Positions 43,172 through 51,587 of a stretch of 62,020 nucleotides of DNA are shown here, piece by piece. The stretch comes from Labilithrix sp. (lineage in GTDB: Bacteria > Myxococcota_A > Polyangia > Polyangiales > Polyangiaceae): positions 1 through 62,020 of the forward strand of contig JAHBWD010000051.1 in the NCBI GenBank assembly GCA_019637175.1. The letters run 5' to 3'. The position numbers and the translations under genes were made by a program. Positions within the stretch are counted from its first letter, which is position 1; each line of letters opens with the position of its first letter. The notes under the pieces are model-generated. The model had not been told where the DNA came from, ran no database searches, and saw only the letters and a list, made by a program, of their open reading frames with translations.

Positions 43172-43399
43172 CTACTTGCCGGCGCGCGAGTTTCCCGCGG
43201 CCGCGACGGCGTACTCCGCTTCGACGTCGCCCGAGGGCGTGAAGACGCGGACGGCGCCGCCGCGCTCGTACGCCGCGAGCGTGCGCGCGCGCGCGACGGC
43301 CGCGTGCTTCTCGCCGAGCACCTCCGTCTGGCTGTCGCCCTTCAAGCGCACGACCCACACGCCGTCGACCGGGACCACTTCGTAGACGAGGCTTGCCAT
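43172..43399 (-). CDS. DUF2188-like small protein
   Basis: 75 residues. VYEVVPVDGVWVVRLKGDS, then EKHAAVARARTLAAYERGG and a final VFTPSGDVEAEY fit the DUF2188 pattern, a short beta-alpha-beta unit of unknown function. ATG at 43399. The 113 bp upstream up to the activator gene contain no other gene. Confidence 0.75.
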   Translation of the reverse strand: MASLVYEVVPVDGVWVVRLKGDSQTEVLGEKHAAVARARTLAAYERGGAVRVFTPSGDVEAEYAVAAAGNSRAGK

Positions 43400-43512
43400 G
43401 CGGGGCCTGCCAGCACGAAGCGCTCCAGGTCGACGCGCGCCGTGGCCGCGCGGCGCAGCGAGGCAAAGAGTCACGCGCGCGCGAAAGCGCTATCGTGTCT
43501 CGAAGGATCTCG

Positions 43513-44496
43513 ATGAAGCGCGTCGCCCCCGAGCGCCGGCCCGTCATGAGCTCGCGCGCGATGCGCGAGCTCGATCGCGTGCTCCGTGCCGTCGCGCCGA
43601 AGGACGTCGTCGTCTCTCTCGTCGGCGAGAGCGGCACGGGCAAGGAGCTGCTCGCGCGGCGCATCCACGATCTGTCGCCGCGTCGCGCGGGGCCGTTCAT
43701 CCCGATCAACTGCGCGGCGATCCCCGACGCGCTCTTCGAGAGCGAGCTGTTCGGCCACGAGCGGGGCGCGTTCACCGGCGCGACCACGCGCGCGCGAGGA
43801 AAGCTCGACGCCGCCGACGGCGGCACGCTCTTCCTCGACGAGATCGGCGAGATGCCGCTCGCCGTCCAGGCCAAGCTCCTGCGCTTCCTCGAGAACCACA
43901 AGTTCATGCGCGTCGGCGGCAGCGCCAAGATCTCGGTCGACGCGCGCGTCGTCTCGGCGACGCTGCGGCCCCTCGAAGACGAGGTGAGCGCGGGGCGTTT
44001 TCGCGCGGATCTGCTCTACCGCATCCAGGGCATCCCGCTCCGCGTTCCGCCGCTCCGCGAGCGCGCCGCCGACGTGGGGCCGCTGCTCGCGCAGCTCACG
44101 AGGGAGATCTGCGACAAGCACGAGACGAAGCCGCCTCGCTACACGCGCGCGGCGAACGCCGCGCTTCGCGCGTACGCGTGGCCCGGCAACGTCCGCGAGC
44201 TGCGCAACGTCGTCGAGCTCGTGTGCCTCCTGCGCGAAGGCAAACCCGCGCGGCTCCGCGATCTGCCCGAGGCCGTGCAGCGCGCGGCGCGCCCCTCGAT
44301 CACCACGCGCGAGACGCTCGAGATACGCCTCGACCGCTCGCTCCACGAGACCGTCGACGACGTCGTGCGCGCCGCGCTCGCGCTCGAAGGAGGCAACCGC
44401 TCGCGCGCCGCCCAGCGCCTGGGGATCAGCCTGCGCACGATGCAGCGCTTCGTGGCGCGCTTGGGTGCCCCTTCGAGGATGCCGATTCGGCACTGA
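43513..44496 (+). CDS. Sigma-54 activator lacking an N-terminal sensor domain
   Basis: 327 residues: an AAA+ core almost from the N-terminus (VVSLVGESGTGKELLARRI, GHERGAFTGATTRARG, GGTLFLDEIGEMP, YAWPGNVRELRN), then a Fis-type HTH (GGNRSRAAQRLGISLRTMQR). Only about 35 residues precede Walker A, so there is no receiver, PAS or FHA domain. Activity must be set by synthesis, by a partner or by oligomerisation. AAGGA five bases upstream fixes the ATG. Directly downstream lie two palindromes and a sigma-54 promoter reading into the SulP gene. Confidence 0.88.
   Translation: MKRVAPERRPVMSSRAMRELDRVLRAVAPKDVVVSLVGESGTGKELLARRIHDLSPRRAGPFIPINCAAIPDALFESELFGHERGAFTGATTRARGKLDAADGGTLFLDEIGEMPLAVQAKLLRFLENHKFMRVGGSAKISVDARVVSATLRPLEDEVSAGRFRADLLYRIQGIPLRVPPLRERAADVGPLLAQLTREICDKHETKPPRYTRAANAALRAYAWPGNVRELRNVVELVCLLREGKPARLRDLPEAVQRAARPSITTRETLEIRLDRSLHETVDDVVRAALALEGGNRSRAAQRLGISLRTMQRFVARLGAPSRMPIRH
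44480..44492. promoter_or_regulatory. Palindromic activator site 1 (TGCCGATTCGGCA)
   Basis: A perfect inverted repeat inside the last codons of the activator gene. It matches the second site at 11 of 13 positions. Its centre is 42 bp, i.e. four helical turns, from that of site 2 and about 149 bp upstream of the predicted sigma-54 start. Confidence 0.6.
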
Positions 44497-44521
44497 GCGT
44501 CCACCGTCGCTCTCGAACGTG

Positions 44522-44534
44522 TGCCAATACGGCA
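44522..44534. promoter_or_regulatory. Palindromic activator site 2 (TGCCAATACGGCA)
   Basis: Inverted repeat (GTGCC...GGCAC) centred at 44528, about 107 bp upstream of the predicted sigma-54 start. It is overlapped by a second inverted repeat, GCCAAT-N7-ATTGGC (44523-44541). Confidence 0.6.
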
Positions 44535-44607
44535 CATTGGCGGCGGCGCCGGCCACGAAGCGCGCGCGGGCGCGCGCGCTCGTCGCTGGTCGCGGGGATT
44601 AACCGCG

Positions 44608-44624
44608 TTGGTATCGACGTTGCT
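44608..44624 (+). promoter_or_regulatory. Sigma-54 (-24/-12) promoter for the SulP gene
   Basis: TTGG-N10-GC within TTGGTATCGACGTTGCT; GG at 44610-44611 and GC at 44622-44623. The TTGCT -12 block is perfect and the -24 block is weaker. Predicted start about 44635-44636, which coincides with the GTG at 44636. Confidence 0.6.
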
Positions 44625-44635
44625 CATGCGCGCGC

Positions 44636-46372
44636 GTGGCGCCACGCCCCGGCTTTCCCTTCGCGACCGCGATGCGGCGGACGCTCCGCGACGGCTACGG
44701 CATCGACGATCTCCGCGCCGACGTCCTCGCCGGCGTCGTCGTCGGCGTCGTCGCCCTGCCGCTGTCGATGGCCCTCGCGATCGCGGTCGGCGCGCCCCCG
44801 CAGCACGGCCTCTATACGGCCATCGTCGCGGGCGCGTCGTCGGCGCTCTTCGGCGGCTGCAAGCTCCAAGTCACCGGACCCACCGCCGCGTTCGTCGTCA
44901 TCCTCGCGCCGATCGTGAGCAAGCACGGTCTGTCCGGTCTCTTGACCGCGGGCTTCATGGCCGGCGTGATCCTCATCGTGCTCGGCGCGGCGCGCCTCGG
45001 CGCCCTGATTCGCTTCGTGCCCTATCCGGTGACGACGGGCTTCACGACCGGCATCGCGACGGTCATCGCCACCCTCCAGATCAAGGACGTCTTCGGTCTA
45101 CGGACCGGGCCCCTCCCCGATCGCTACGTCGACAAGCTCGCGACGCTTTGGGCGGCGCGCGGCACGGCGAGCGTTCGCGAGCTCGCCGTCGCGGCGGGCA
45201 CGCTCGCGCTGCTCGTCACGATCCCGCGCGTGATCCGGAGGATCCCCGCGCCGCTCATCGCGATCGCGATCGCTTCGTCGATCTGCGCGGCGATCCATCG
45301 CTCCGATCCCGACTTCGCGATCCAGACCATCGGGTCGCGGTTCCACACGACCGTCGCCGGCGTCGAGGTCGCCGGCATTCCCGGGGTCGTGCCCGCGCCC
45401 GCGCTCCCGTGGGGGAGCGGCGTGCCGAGCCTCGCGCTCCTCGGCGATCTGCTCGGGCCTGCGTTCGCGATCGCGATGCTGGGCGCGATCGAGTCGCTGC
45501 TCTCCGCGGTGATCGCCGACGGGATGACCAACACCAAGCACGACCCCAACGCCGAGCTCGTCGGCCTCGGCATCGGCAACATGCTCGCGCCGATCTTCGG
45601 GGGCATCGCCGCGACCGGAGCCCTCGCGCGTACCGCGACGAACGTTCGCGGCGGGGCGCGCTCGCCCGTCGCCGCGGTCGCCCACGCGGTCTTCGTCCTC
45701 CTGTCGATCCTGCTCTTCGCGCCGTTCGTCGCCGACGTGCCGATGGCGTCGCTCGCGGCGCTGCTGCTCGTCGTCGCCTGGAACATGTCGGAGGTCCACA
45801 CCTTCGCACGGTTGCTCAGGGTCTCGCCTCGCGGCGATCGGTTCGTGCTCGTGACGTGCCTGCTCCTCACGGTGTTCTTCGACATGGTCGTCGCCGTCGC
45901 GATCGGCTTCGTGCTCGCCGCGGTGCTCTTCATGCGCCGCATGGCGGAGATGACCGAGTCGAGCCTCACGCTCGACGCCTCGAGAGACGGCGCCTCGCGG
46001 CCGCCGAGGGGCGTCGTCGTCTACGCGATCAACGGGCCGCTCTTCTTCGGCGCGGCGCAGAAGGCGATGGCGTTGCTCTTCGACATCCGCGCGTCGTCGT
46101 ACGACGTCCTCGTCATCCACGTCGGCCGGGTCTCGGTCATCGACGCCACCGGATTCGTGGCGCTCGAGAACGCGATCGGGCGCGTCGTGCGCGGCGGCAA
46201 GCCGGTCGTGCTCGCGGGCCCGCTCCCCGAGCCGCGCGCGATGTTCGACGAGGCGCTGCTCCGATCGAAGGTCGACGGGCTCCACGTCGCCGACACGCTC
46301 GATGCGGCGCTGCGCCTCGCTGCCGAGCTTGCCGCCTGCGAGCGACGCCGCGTGCGGAGTGCTACGTCGTGA
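44636..46372 (+). CDS. SulP-family anion transporter with STAS domain
   Basis: 578 residues. A SulP core of about 12-14 TM helices (IDDLRADVLAGVVVGVVALP, APPQHGLYTAIVAG and VTGPTAAFVVI in the first ones; GIGNMLAPIFGGIAATGAL further on) is followed by a C-terminal STAS domain (VVYAINGPLFFGAAQK, VIHVGRVSVIDATGF). Family members carry sulfate, bicarbonate or dicarboxylates, and the substrate cannot be read. GTG at 44636 fits the predicted transcription start; an ATG at 44672 is the alternative. It is followed by a histidine kinase 3 bp later. Confidence 0.9.
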   Translation: MAPRPGFPFATAMRRTLRDGYGIDDLRADVLAGVVVGVVALPLSMALAIAVGAPPQHGLYTAIVAGASSALFGGCKLQVTGPTAAFVVILAPIVSKHGLSGLLTAGFMAGVILIVLGAARLGALIRFVPYPVTTGFTTGIATVIATLQIKDVFGLRTGPLPDRYVDKLATLWAARGTASVRELAVAAGTLALLVTIPRVIRRIPAPLIAIAIASSICAAIHRSDPDFAIQTIGSRFHTTVAGVEVAGIPGVVPAPALPWGSGVPSLALLGDLLGPAFAIAMLGAIESLLSAVIADGMTNTKHDPNAELVGLGIGNMLAPIFGGIAATGALARTATNVRGGARSPVAAVAHAVFVLLSILLFAPFVADVPMASLAALLLVVAWNMSEVHTFARLLRVSPRGDRFVLVTCLLLTVFFDMVVAVAIGFVLAAVLFMRRMAEMTESSLTLDASRDGASRPPRGVVVYAINGPLFFGAAQKAMALLFDIRASSYDVLVIHVGRVSVIDATGFVALENAIGRVVRGGKPVVLAGPLPEPRAMFDEALLRSKVDGLHVADTLDAALRLAAELAACERRRVRSATS

Positions 46373-46375
46373 GGG

Positions 46376-47743
46376 ATGAATCGCTCGCCTTCGAGGTATT
46401 GGCTGCCGGCGATCATGGCGCTGATCGTCGCGAGCTTCGTGACCGCGACCGCGTTCGTCCACTGGCGGATGCGCGCCATCGACGCGAGCGCGCTCGACAT
46501 CGCGAACAACGCCGCGCCGAGCATCGAGCGCCTGTCGAGCGCGCGCGCCGAAGCGCGACATCTCCAGCTCGTGCTCGACGAACAGCTCGACGACCTCGAC
46601 CTCGGCCGGCCGTTCGACGCTCGCGCCGTCGAGGACGCGCGCGCGGGGCTCGACCGCGCCATCGACGACTACCTCGCGCTGCCCGCGCTCAGCGCCGAGC
46701 ACGACGTGCGACACGAGATCCTCGACGCGCGACACGAGGTCGATCGCCAGATCGCGCGCATCGAGGCCGAGGCCTCTCCGTCGGCGCGGCGCCTCGTGGC
46801 GCCCGAGCTTCGCGAGCAGGTTCGCGCCGCCAACGATCGGCTCATCGCGACGTTGCGCCAGGGCATCGAGCTCAACGCCGAGAGCGCCCGCGACCAGGCC
46901 GTCTTGATCCGGGACCTCCGCAGCAAGTGGTCGTCGACCGCGATGGCCTTCGACATCGCGTGCACCGGGCTCGCGATCGGCGGCGCGGTGCTCCTCCATC
47001 GCGTGGCGCGCGCGCACGCCGCGCTCGTCGAACGTCACCGCGCGCTCCAAGAAGAGCGTGCGTCGGAGCTCGAGCACTTCGCCGGTCGCGTCGCCCACGA
47101 CATCCTGAGCCCCCTCGGCACCGTCTCGTTGAGCATGGACCTCGCGTCGCGCGCGGCGGGCGACGCGGAGCGCCAGGTCCTCCAGCGGGGTCACGCGGCG
47201 CTCGCGCGGGTCAAGACGCTGGTCAACGGCATGCTCGACTTCGCGCGCGCGGGGGGCCGCCCCGATCCCGCCGCGCGCGCCGATCTCGGCGCGACGCTGA
47301 GCGACATCGGCGCCGAGCTTCGCCCCGTCGCGGCCGAGGCGCACGCCGAGCTCGTGATCGACGATCCCGGCGCGCCGCTCTACGTCGCGTGTCACCCCGG
47401 CGTCTTGAGCAGCCTCGTCGCGAACCTCACGCGCAACGCGATCAAGTACATCGGCGACGGTCCGCTGCGTCGGATCCACGTCCACGTCGCGCAGCGGGCC
47501 TCGGTCGTGCACGTCGAGGTCGAAGACACCGGGCCTGGCCTCGCGCCCGAGATCGAAGAGCGCGTCTTCGAGCCCTACGTACGCGCGCCGAACGCGACGC
47601 AGCCGGGCGTGGGGCTCGGGCTCGCGACCGTCAAGCGCCTCGCGGAGGCGCACGGCGGCCGCGTCGGCGTGCGCACGCGCGCGGGGCTCGGGAGCACGTT
47701 CTGGTTCGAGCTCCCCGCGGTCGCGCCGCCGACGCCTTCTTGA
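46376..47743 (+). CDS. Membrane histidine kinase
   Basis: 455 residues: TM1 (about 9-29), a helical periplasmic region (about 30-195), TM2 (about 198-218), then HisKA (HFAGRVAHDILSPLGTVSLS) and a complete HATPase (NLTRNAIKYIGDG, VEDTGPGLAPEIEE, GVGLGLATVKRLAEAHGG). No receiver or response regulator gene follows. Three bases separate it from the SulP gene, so it is almost certainly cotranscribed and may sense transport or the transported anion. Confidence 0.88.
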   Translation: MNRSPSRYWLPAIMALIVASFVTATAFVHWRMRAIDASALDIANNAAPSIERLSSARAEARHLQLVLDEQLDDLDLGRPFDARAVEDARAGLDRAIDDYLALPALSAEHDVRHEILDARHEVDRQIARIEAEASPSARRLVAPELREQVRAANDRLIATLRQGIELNAESARDQAVLIRDLRSKWSSTAMAFDIACTGLAIGGAVLLHRVARAHAALVERHRALQEERASELEHFAGRVAHDILSPLGTVSLSMDLASRAAGDAERQVLQRGHAALARVKTLVNGMLDFARAGGRPDPAARADLGATLSDIGAELRPVAAEAHAELVIDDPGAPLYVACHPGVLSSLVANLTRNAIKYIGDGPLRRIHVHVAQRASVVHVEVEDTGPGLAPEIEERVFEPYVRAPNATQPGVGLGLATVKRLAEAHGGRVGVRTRAGLGSTFWFELPAVAPPTPS

Positions 47744-47744
47744 A

Positions 47745-49934
47745 TCAGAGCTCCTGAGACGACGATCCGTCCTCGAGCGGGATCTCCTTCACGTCGTCGC
47801 CCAGGGCGCGGAGGTCGTTCACCTTGATGCGTCGGTTCGACACGCTGAAGACGAAGTCGTCCATGATGATGCTGCGCCTGACCTCGCTCGAGGCGTTGGT
47901 CCACCAGTTCATGCACGCCGAGCTCTCGTAGCTGCCGTACTGCCCGTTGGGGTGCGCGACGCGGCCGCGCGCCTCGAAGCCTCCGCCCGGCGTGACGCCG
48001 TAGACCATCAGCCCGCTGAACGTCATGTTCGCGCCGTACGAGCCGTTTCCGGCGCCTCCCTCGCAGATCGTCATCGGGAGCGCGAGGAGCTGCTTGGGGC
48101 CGAAGTAGGTGAACGCGAGGTGGTTGGTGAGCGCCTCGGAGCTCGAGCCTCGGGTGCCGATGACCTCTTTGTGGGCGAGGCGCGGGTTCTGGGGATCGCT
48201 CACGTCGAAGATCTGGAGGAGCACGCCGGTGAAGTACGCGAAGCTCCCGTGATCCTCGGAGTCGTAGCCGATCGTCAAGAGGTGGCTCGCGTCCATCATG
48301 TGCATGTACGTGGAGAAGCCCGGGATCTTCAGCTCGGCGAGGGTGCGCGGCGCGCGCGGATCCGACAGATCGAAGACGAAGAGCGGATCGGTCTTCTTGA
48401 ACGTGACGACGTAGCCGCGATCGCCGTCGAAGCGCACCGAGCGGATGTCCTCGCTCTTGGCGATGTGATCGAGCTGCCCGATGACGTCGAGCTTCTGACC
48501 CTGATCCTCGAGCACGCTGAGCGTGTTGTGCGCGTCGGGGCTGGGGAGGTGCCCCGTCGTCGTGGCGATGCGGAGCTTGCCGTCCTTCTCGTCCATGGCG
48601 AACTGGTTGAGCACGCGCCCTTTCACGACGCCGCTCGTGCGATAGCTCGTCGCGAGCGGCGAGGTGCCGATCGAGAACTTGTGGATGGTCGACAGCTCCC
48701 GCTCCGCGCGGCCTTCGTACCAGCCCCAGCCGGCCTGCTGCCCGTGCGGGACGGCCATGTAGATCGCCTCGCTCGACGCGAAGACCGCGCCCGGCTTGCT
48801 GATGACCGAGACCATCTTCACCGCGGGATCCGCGCCGAGATCCAGCGAGAGCACGCTCGTGACCGCCGCGCCGTCGGGCATGCTCGAGCGGAAGAGGAGG
48901 GCGCCGGGCGCCTGACCGCCGCTGTCTTTCGTGACGGGGAGCACGCGGCTGACGTCGATCGCGGCGACCCTCGCCTCGTTCTGCCGCACGAGCTCGTCGT
49001 AGGCGGCGTTGATCGCGTCTTCGCCGGCGCCGCTCTTCAGCCCCTCGGGGTACGTCGACCAGTACGACGCGCCGTTCGGCGGCTGTTGAGACAGCACGGT
49101 GTGCACCGTGCTCCCGACGCGGCGGGCCGCGAGCAGCGAGCTCGACGACTCGATCGTTCGCAGGAGCTTCGGCGCGGCGCGATCGGCGATGTCGAAGATC
49201 GAGATGACCGTCGCGCTGCCGTCACCCTGGAAGCTGCACTGGTAGCCGTACGTGCACTCGGAGGCGCCGCCGTACGAAGGACGCCCGTACCGTCCGCTCT
49301 GTCCGTTCTGCCCGTTCTGCGACACCGCCGAGTAGACGAGCGCGCGATCGCCGTCGACGAAGAGCTTCTTCGCCGTGCCGGGCAGCGCCACCTTCGCGAT
49401 CTCGTGCGCGGTCGCGGCGGGCCACGCCTCGACGATGCGGAGGTGCGAGCCGCTGGCGACGTAGATGTGCTTCGTGTCGTTCTTGACGAAGTCGGCCTCG
49501 TCGACGCCCGCGATCTGGTTGTTGGTCCCCGAGACCTGGCTCGCCCCGCCGCCGGCGCTCTGGCTCGGCCCGGACGCGGCGTCGTCGGAGCTCTCCGCGG
49601 AGCTGACGCCGAAGAGCCCGACGCTCCTCGCGGGCGGCTTGAGGGCCTCGCATCGCTTGCGCGCGATCGCGTTGGCGCGCGCGGCGTGGACGCTCTGGTG
49701 CATGTCTTCGCGGAGCTTCTCGCGCACGATCTCCGGCGCACCCGCGGGATCGGTCTCGAGGAGCTCGGCGCGGAACGGCCCCGCCGCGGTCGCGGGCGCG
49801 GGCGGCGTCATCGACGCCGCCACGGCGTCGATGCACTGGTTGTATTCCTCCTCGGAGCCCGACGAGCATCCGGGCAGGCTCCCGACGAGAGCGACGAGAA
49901 TCGGCGGCGCGAAAGGAAGGAGGATCCTCTTCAT
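47745..49934 (-). CDS. Beta-propeller-domain lipoprotein (Beta_propel family)
   Basis: 729 residues with a lipobox (SLPGC, about residue 23). The large domain has the pattern of secreted C-terminal beta-propeller proteins: SGTNNQIAGVDEADFVKND, HIYVASGSHLRIVEAWP, ISIFDIADRAAPKLLRTIE, YVVTFKKTDPLFVFDLSDP, MHMMDASHLLTIGYDSED, LLQIFDVSDPQNPRLAHKE. It is full length. Such proteins occur on archaeal and bacterial surfaces; function unknown. The ATG at 49934 is chosen for the signal; another ATG lies at 49964. It converges on the kinase gene, 1 bp apart. Confidence 0.85.
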   Translation of the reverse strand: MKRILLPFAPPILVALVGSLPGCSSGSEEEYNQCIDAVAASMTPPAPATAAGPFRAELLETDPAGAPEIVREKLREDMHQSVHAARANAIARKRCEALKPPARSVGLFGVSSAESSDDAASGPSQSAGGGASQVSGTNNQIAGVDEADFVKNDTKHIYVASGSHLRIVEAWPAATAHEIAKVALPGTAKKLFVDGDRALVYSAVSQNGQNGQSGRYGRPSYGGASECTYGYQCSFQGDGSATVISIFDIADRAAPKLLRTIESSSSLLAARRVGSTVHTVLSQQPPNGASYWSTYPEGLKSGAGEDAINAAYDELVRQNEARVAAIDVSRVLPVTKDSGGQAPGALLFRSSMPDGAAVTSVLSLDLGADPAVKMVSVISKPGAVFASSEAIYMAVPHGQQAGWGWYEGRAERELSTIHKFSIGTSPLATSYRTSGVVKGRVLNQFAMDEKDGKLRIATTTGHLPSPDAHNTLSVLEDQGQKLDVIGQLDHIAKSEDIRSVRFDGDRGYVVTFKKTDPLFVFDLSDPRAPRTLAELKIPGFSTYMHMMDASHLLTIGYDSEDHGSFAYFTGVLLQIFDVSDPQNPRLAHKEVIGTRGSSSEALTNHLAFTYFGPKQLLALPMTICEGGAGNGSYGANMTFSGLMVYGVTPGGGFEARGRVAHPNGQYGSYESSACMNWWTNASSEVRRSIIMDDFVFSVSNRRIKVNDLRALGDDVKEIPLEDGSSSQEL

Positions 49935-50038
49935 GGCCCGCCCCTTTCGCAAAGGCGGTGCCATGCAGAGAACGACGGAAAACTCGGCGTTCCGCCGCGC
50001 GCGCCCCTGTCATCGACGCCAGTCGCACGACACCGAAG

Positions 50039-50221
50039 TCAGGGCCAGAGCGACTCCCAGACGGGGCTGCAGCCGAAGGCGGCTCTCGAGCGCGCTTCCG
50101 CGGGCGCGAGCGCGCGAGCGCCGAGCAAGCCGCTCACCGCGAGCGCGAACCCCGCGAGAATGTCGACGAGGTAGTGCCACCTCAAGAACATCGTGGCGAT
50201 CACGATCTGCGACGTCGTGTG
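50039..50221 (-). pseudogene. Remnant of a PAP2-family phosphatase
   Basis: About 60 codons resemble the C-terminal end of PAP2 lipid phosphatases: TSQIVIATMFLRWHYLVDIL carries the last conserved His and Asp (xRxHYxxDxxxG). The preceding motifs (KxxxxxxRP, PSGH) are absent and the upstream sequence is unrelated, reaching the tRNA-Leu gene. I read it as a truncated gene. From 50222 to 50354 there is no gene; a 7-bp hairpin (50276-50295) is the only structure. Confidence 0.6.
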
Positions 50222-50354
50222 GCCCGTCAGCTCGGCGTCGAGGTCGGCGACATGGACGTGTCGATCCCTGAGCTTGCTGCCGCTTCGACGGCAGCGCGAT
50301 GCGGCAGCAGGATCGAGGAACCGGTTGAGCGCTCGGCAGTCAACCATCGAGAAG

Positions 50355-50436
50355 TGCACGGGAGGGGAGTCGAACCCCTACGCCTTGCGGCGGCGGAACC
50401 TAAATCCGCTGCGTCTGCCAGTTTCGCCACCCGTGC
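50355..50436 (-). tRNA. tRNA-Leu (anticodon UAG)
   Basis: 82 nt. The acceptor stem GCACGGG/CCCGTGC, the D-arm GCGAAACTGGCAGACGC, the anticodon stem GCGGA/TCCGC around loop TTTAGGT, the long variable arm CGCCGCAAGGCG and the T-arm AGGGGTTCGACTCCCCT all fold. It is a type II tRNA, consistent with leucine; UAG reads CUA and probably other CUN codons. The CCA end is not encoded. No other tRNA is nearby. Confidence 0.95.
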
Positions 50437-50501
50437 GGGGAGGTCGCGGCTCCTAGCATAGCGCCGCGGGCCGCTCTCGGACACCGCTCGAGGTCGCGTC
50501 G

Positions 50502-50996
50502 TCAGCGGTCGAGGCAGACGCTCACGCAGTCTCTGCAGCCCGGGCAGCTCGACGCGCACTCGCACTGGGCGGGACCGCCGGAGCAACCGCTCCCGGGCTT
50601 GTCGCAGGGCTGGGCGCACAGCGCCGTCGCGCCCTGATAGACGCACGTGAGGCCGACCGGACAGACCGCGGCGTCACACGCGCTCGTCGTCGACGGCGAG
50701 CACGCGGCGACGCAGGCCGCGACCGTCTCGAAGTTGTTCGCGTTGCCTTGGCAGCCGCCGTAGATGAACGCCTCGCACTTGGCCGTCGCCTGGTTGAACC
50801 AGAAGCGTTGCATCGCGGCCTCGCAGGGGCCGATCTCCTGCGGGAGCGTGCATGTGCTAGCCGCACCGCCGCCGCTGCCACTACTACCACCGCCGCCGCC
50901 GTCGTCGCTTCCAGCGTCACCGATCGACGGGGTCGTGCTTCCTCCGCACGCGACGAGGACGAGGCCGATCAGCACGGCCGCGAGTGTTCGATTCAT
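50502..50996 (-). CDS. Lipoprotein with a Kunitz/BPTI protease-inhibitor domain
   Basis: 164 residues: a lipobox (LVAC, about residue 17), a Gly/Ser linker, then a Kunitz domain (about 48-100) with exact BPTI spacing C-x8-C-x15-C-x7-C-x12-C-x3-C and the FxYGGCxGNxNNF core (EAFIYGGCQGNANNF). The position equivalent to the BPTI P1 lysine follows the second Cys and is Glu (GPCEAAM), so trypsin is not the expected target. A second Cys-rich tail (about 105-164) follows. TAGACT ends 7 nt before the ATG. Confidence 0.9.
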   Translation of the reverse strand: MNRTLAAVLIGLVLVACGGSTTPSIGDAGSDDGGGGGSSGSGGGAASTCTLPQEIGPCEAAMQRFWFNQATAKCEAFIYGGCQGNANNFETVAACVAACSPSTTSACDAAVCPVGLTCVYQGATALCAQPCDKPGSGCSGGPAQCECASSCPGCRDCVSVCLDR

Positions 50997-51003
50997 GGCT
51001 CGA

Positions 51004-51009
51004 AGTCTA
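51004..51009 (-). promoter_or_regulatory. -10 element (TAGACT) for the Kunitz lipoprotein
   Basis: Ends 7 nt upstream of the ATG at 50996; predicts a leaderless mRNA. It overlaps the 3' end of the upstream gene. Confidence 0.55.
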
Positions 51010-51507
51010 GCGCGCGCGCGCCGTGCCGCCGCCGGTCGCGCTCGGGAACGGATGCTCCTTGAGCAGCTTGTTCGCGAGGAACATGCGGTAGCGGCTGTCG
51101 GCGACGCCCCGCTCGCACGTGCCCGACATGAACGCCGCGAGGCGCTCCTCGGCTGGACGCGCGGAGCACTTCGCCAGCGACGCCTTGATGATCTTCACCG
51201 CCGCGCGCGCGCAGATCTCCGGGTCGACGAGCGCCTTCTGCGGATCCGGCAGGTGACGCTTGTCGATCTGGAAGAGGCAGTACCACTGCCCGTTGCTCGA
51301 CTTCGCGCTCGGCTTGAGGCGGCTCTCGTACCACGCGATCGCCACGAGCATCGCCGCCGTGCGCTCCTCGCCGTGATCGTCGAAGAGCGGCTCGCTCTCG
51401 GCCACGCGCGCGATCGCCTCGGCAGACTTTTCGAACGTCGCCCGCCACGGCGCCTGCGGCTCGAGCGCCACCATCAGGCCGACGACCCACTGTACGGGGA
51501 CGCTCAT
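51007..51507 (-). CDS. Lytic-transglycosylase-like protein (paralogue of the 35778 gene)
   Basis: 166 residues. AAMLVAIAWYESRLKPSAK and YCLFQIDKRHLP form the lysozyme-like motif pair, with Glu of YES as the probable acid. No strong signal peptide. It shares layout and several motifs with the 35778-36359 product. It lies 10 bp upstream of the Kunitz lipoprotein on the same strand. Confidence 0.68.
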   Translation of the reverse strand: MSVPVQWVVGLMVALEPQAPWRATFEKSAEAIARVAESEPLFDDHGEERTAAMLVAIAWYESRLKPSAKSSNGQWYCLFQIDKRHLPDPQKALVDPEICARAAVKIIKASLAKCSARPAEERLAAFMSGTCERGVADSRYRMFLANKLLKEHPFPSATGGGTARAR

Positions 51508-51575
51508 TGGAGCCCCAACATTCGATCCCTTCGCCGATCATGCAAGCGCTCGATGACGCGAGCGAGTGTTTCCGG

Positions 51576-51581
51576 TAGCTT
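51576..51581 (+). promoter_or_regulatory. -10 element (TAGCTT)
   Basis: Ends 6 nt before the GTG at 51588; predicts a leaderless mRNA and supports the GTG. Confidence 0.5.
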
Positions 51582-51587
51582 ACGAAC

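Noticed and set aside
50276..50295. 7-bp hairpin downstream of tRNA-Leu
   Set aside because: No T-run follows in the transcription direction and it lies 60 bp away; not enough for a terminator call.
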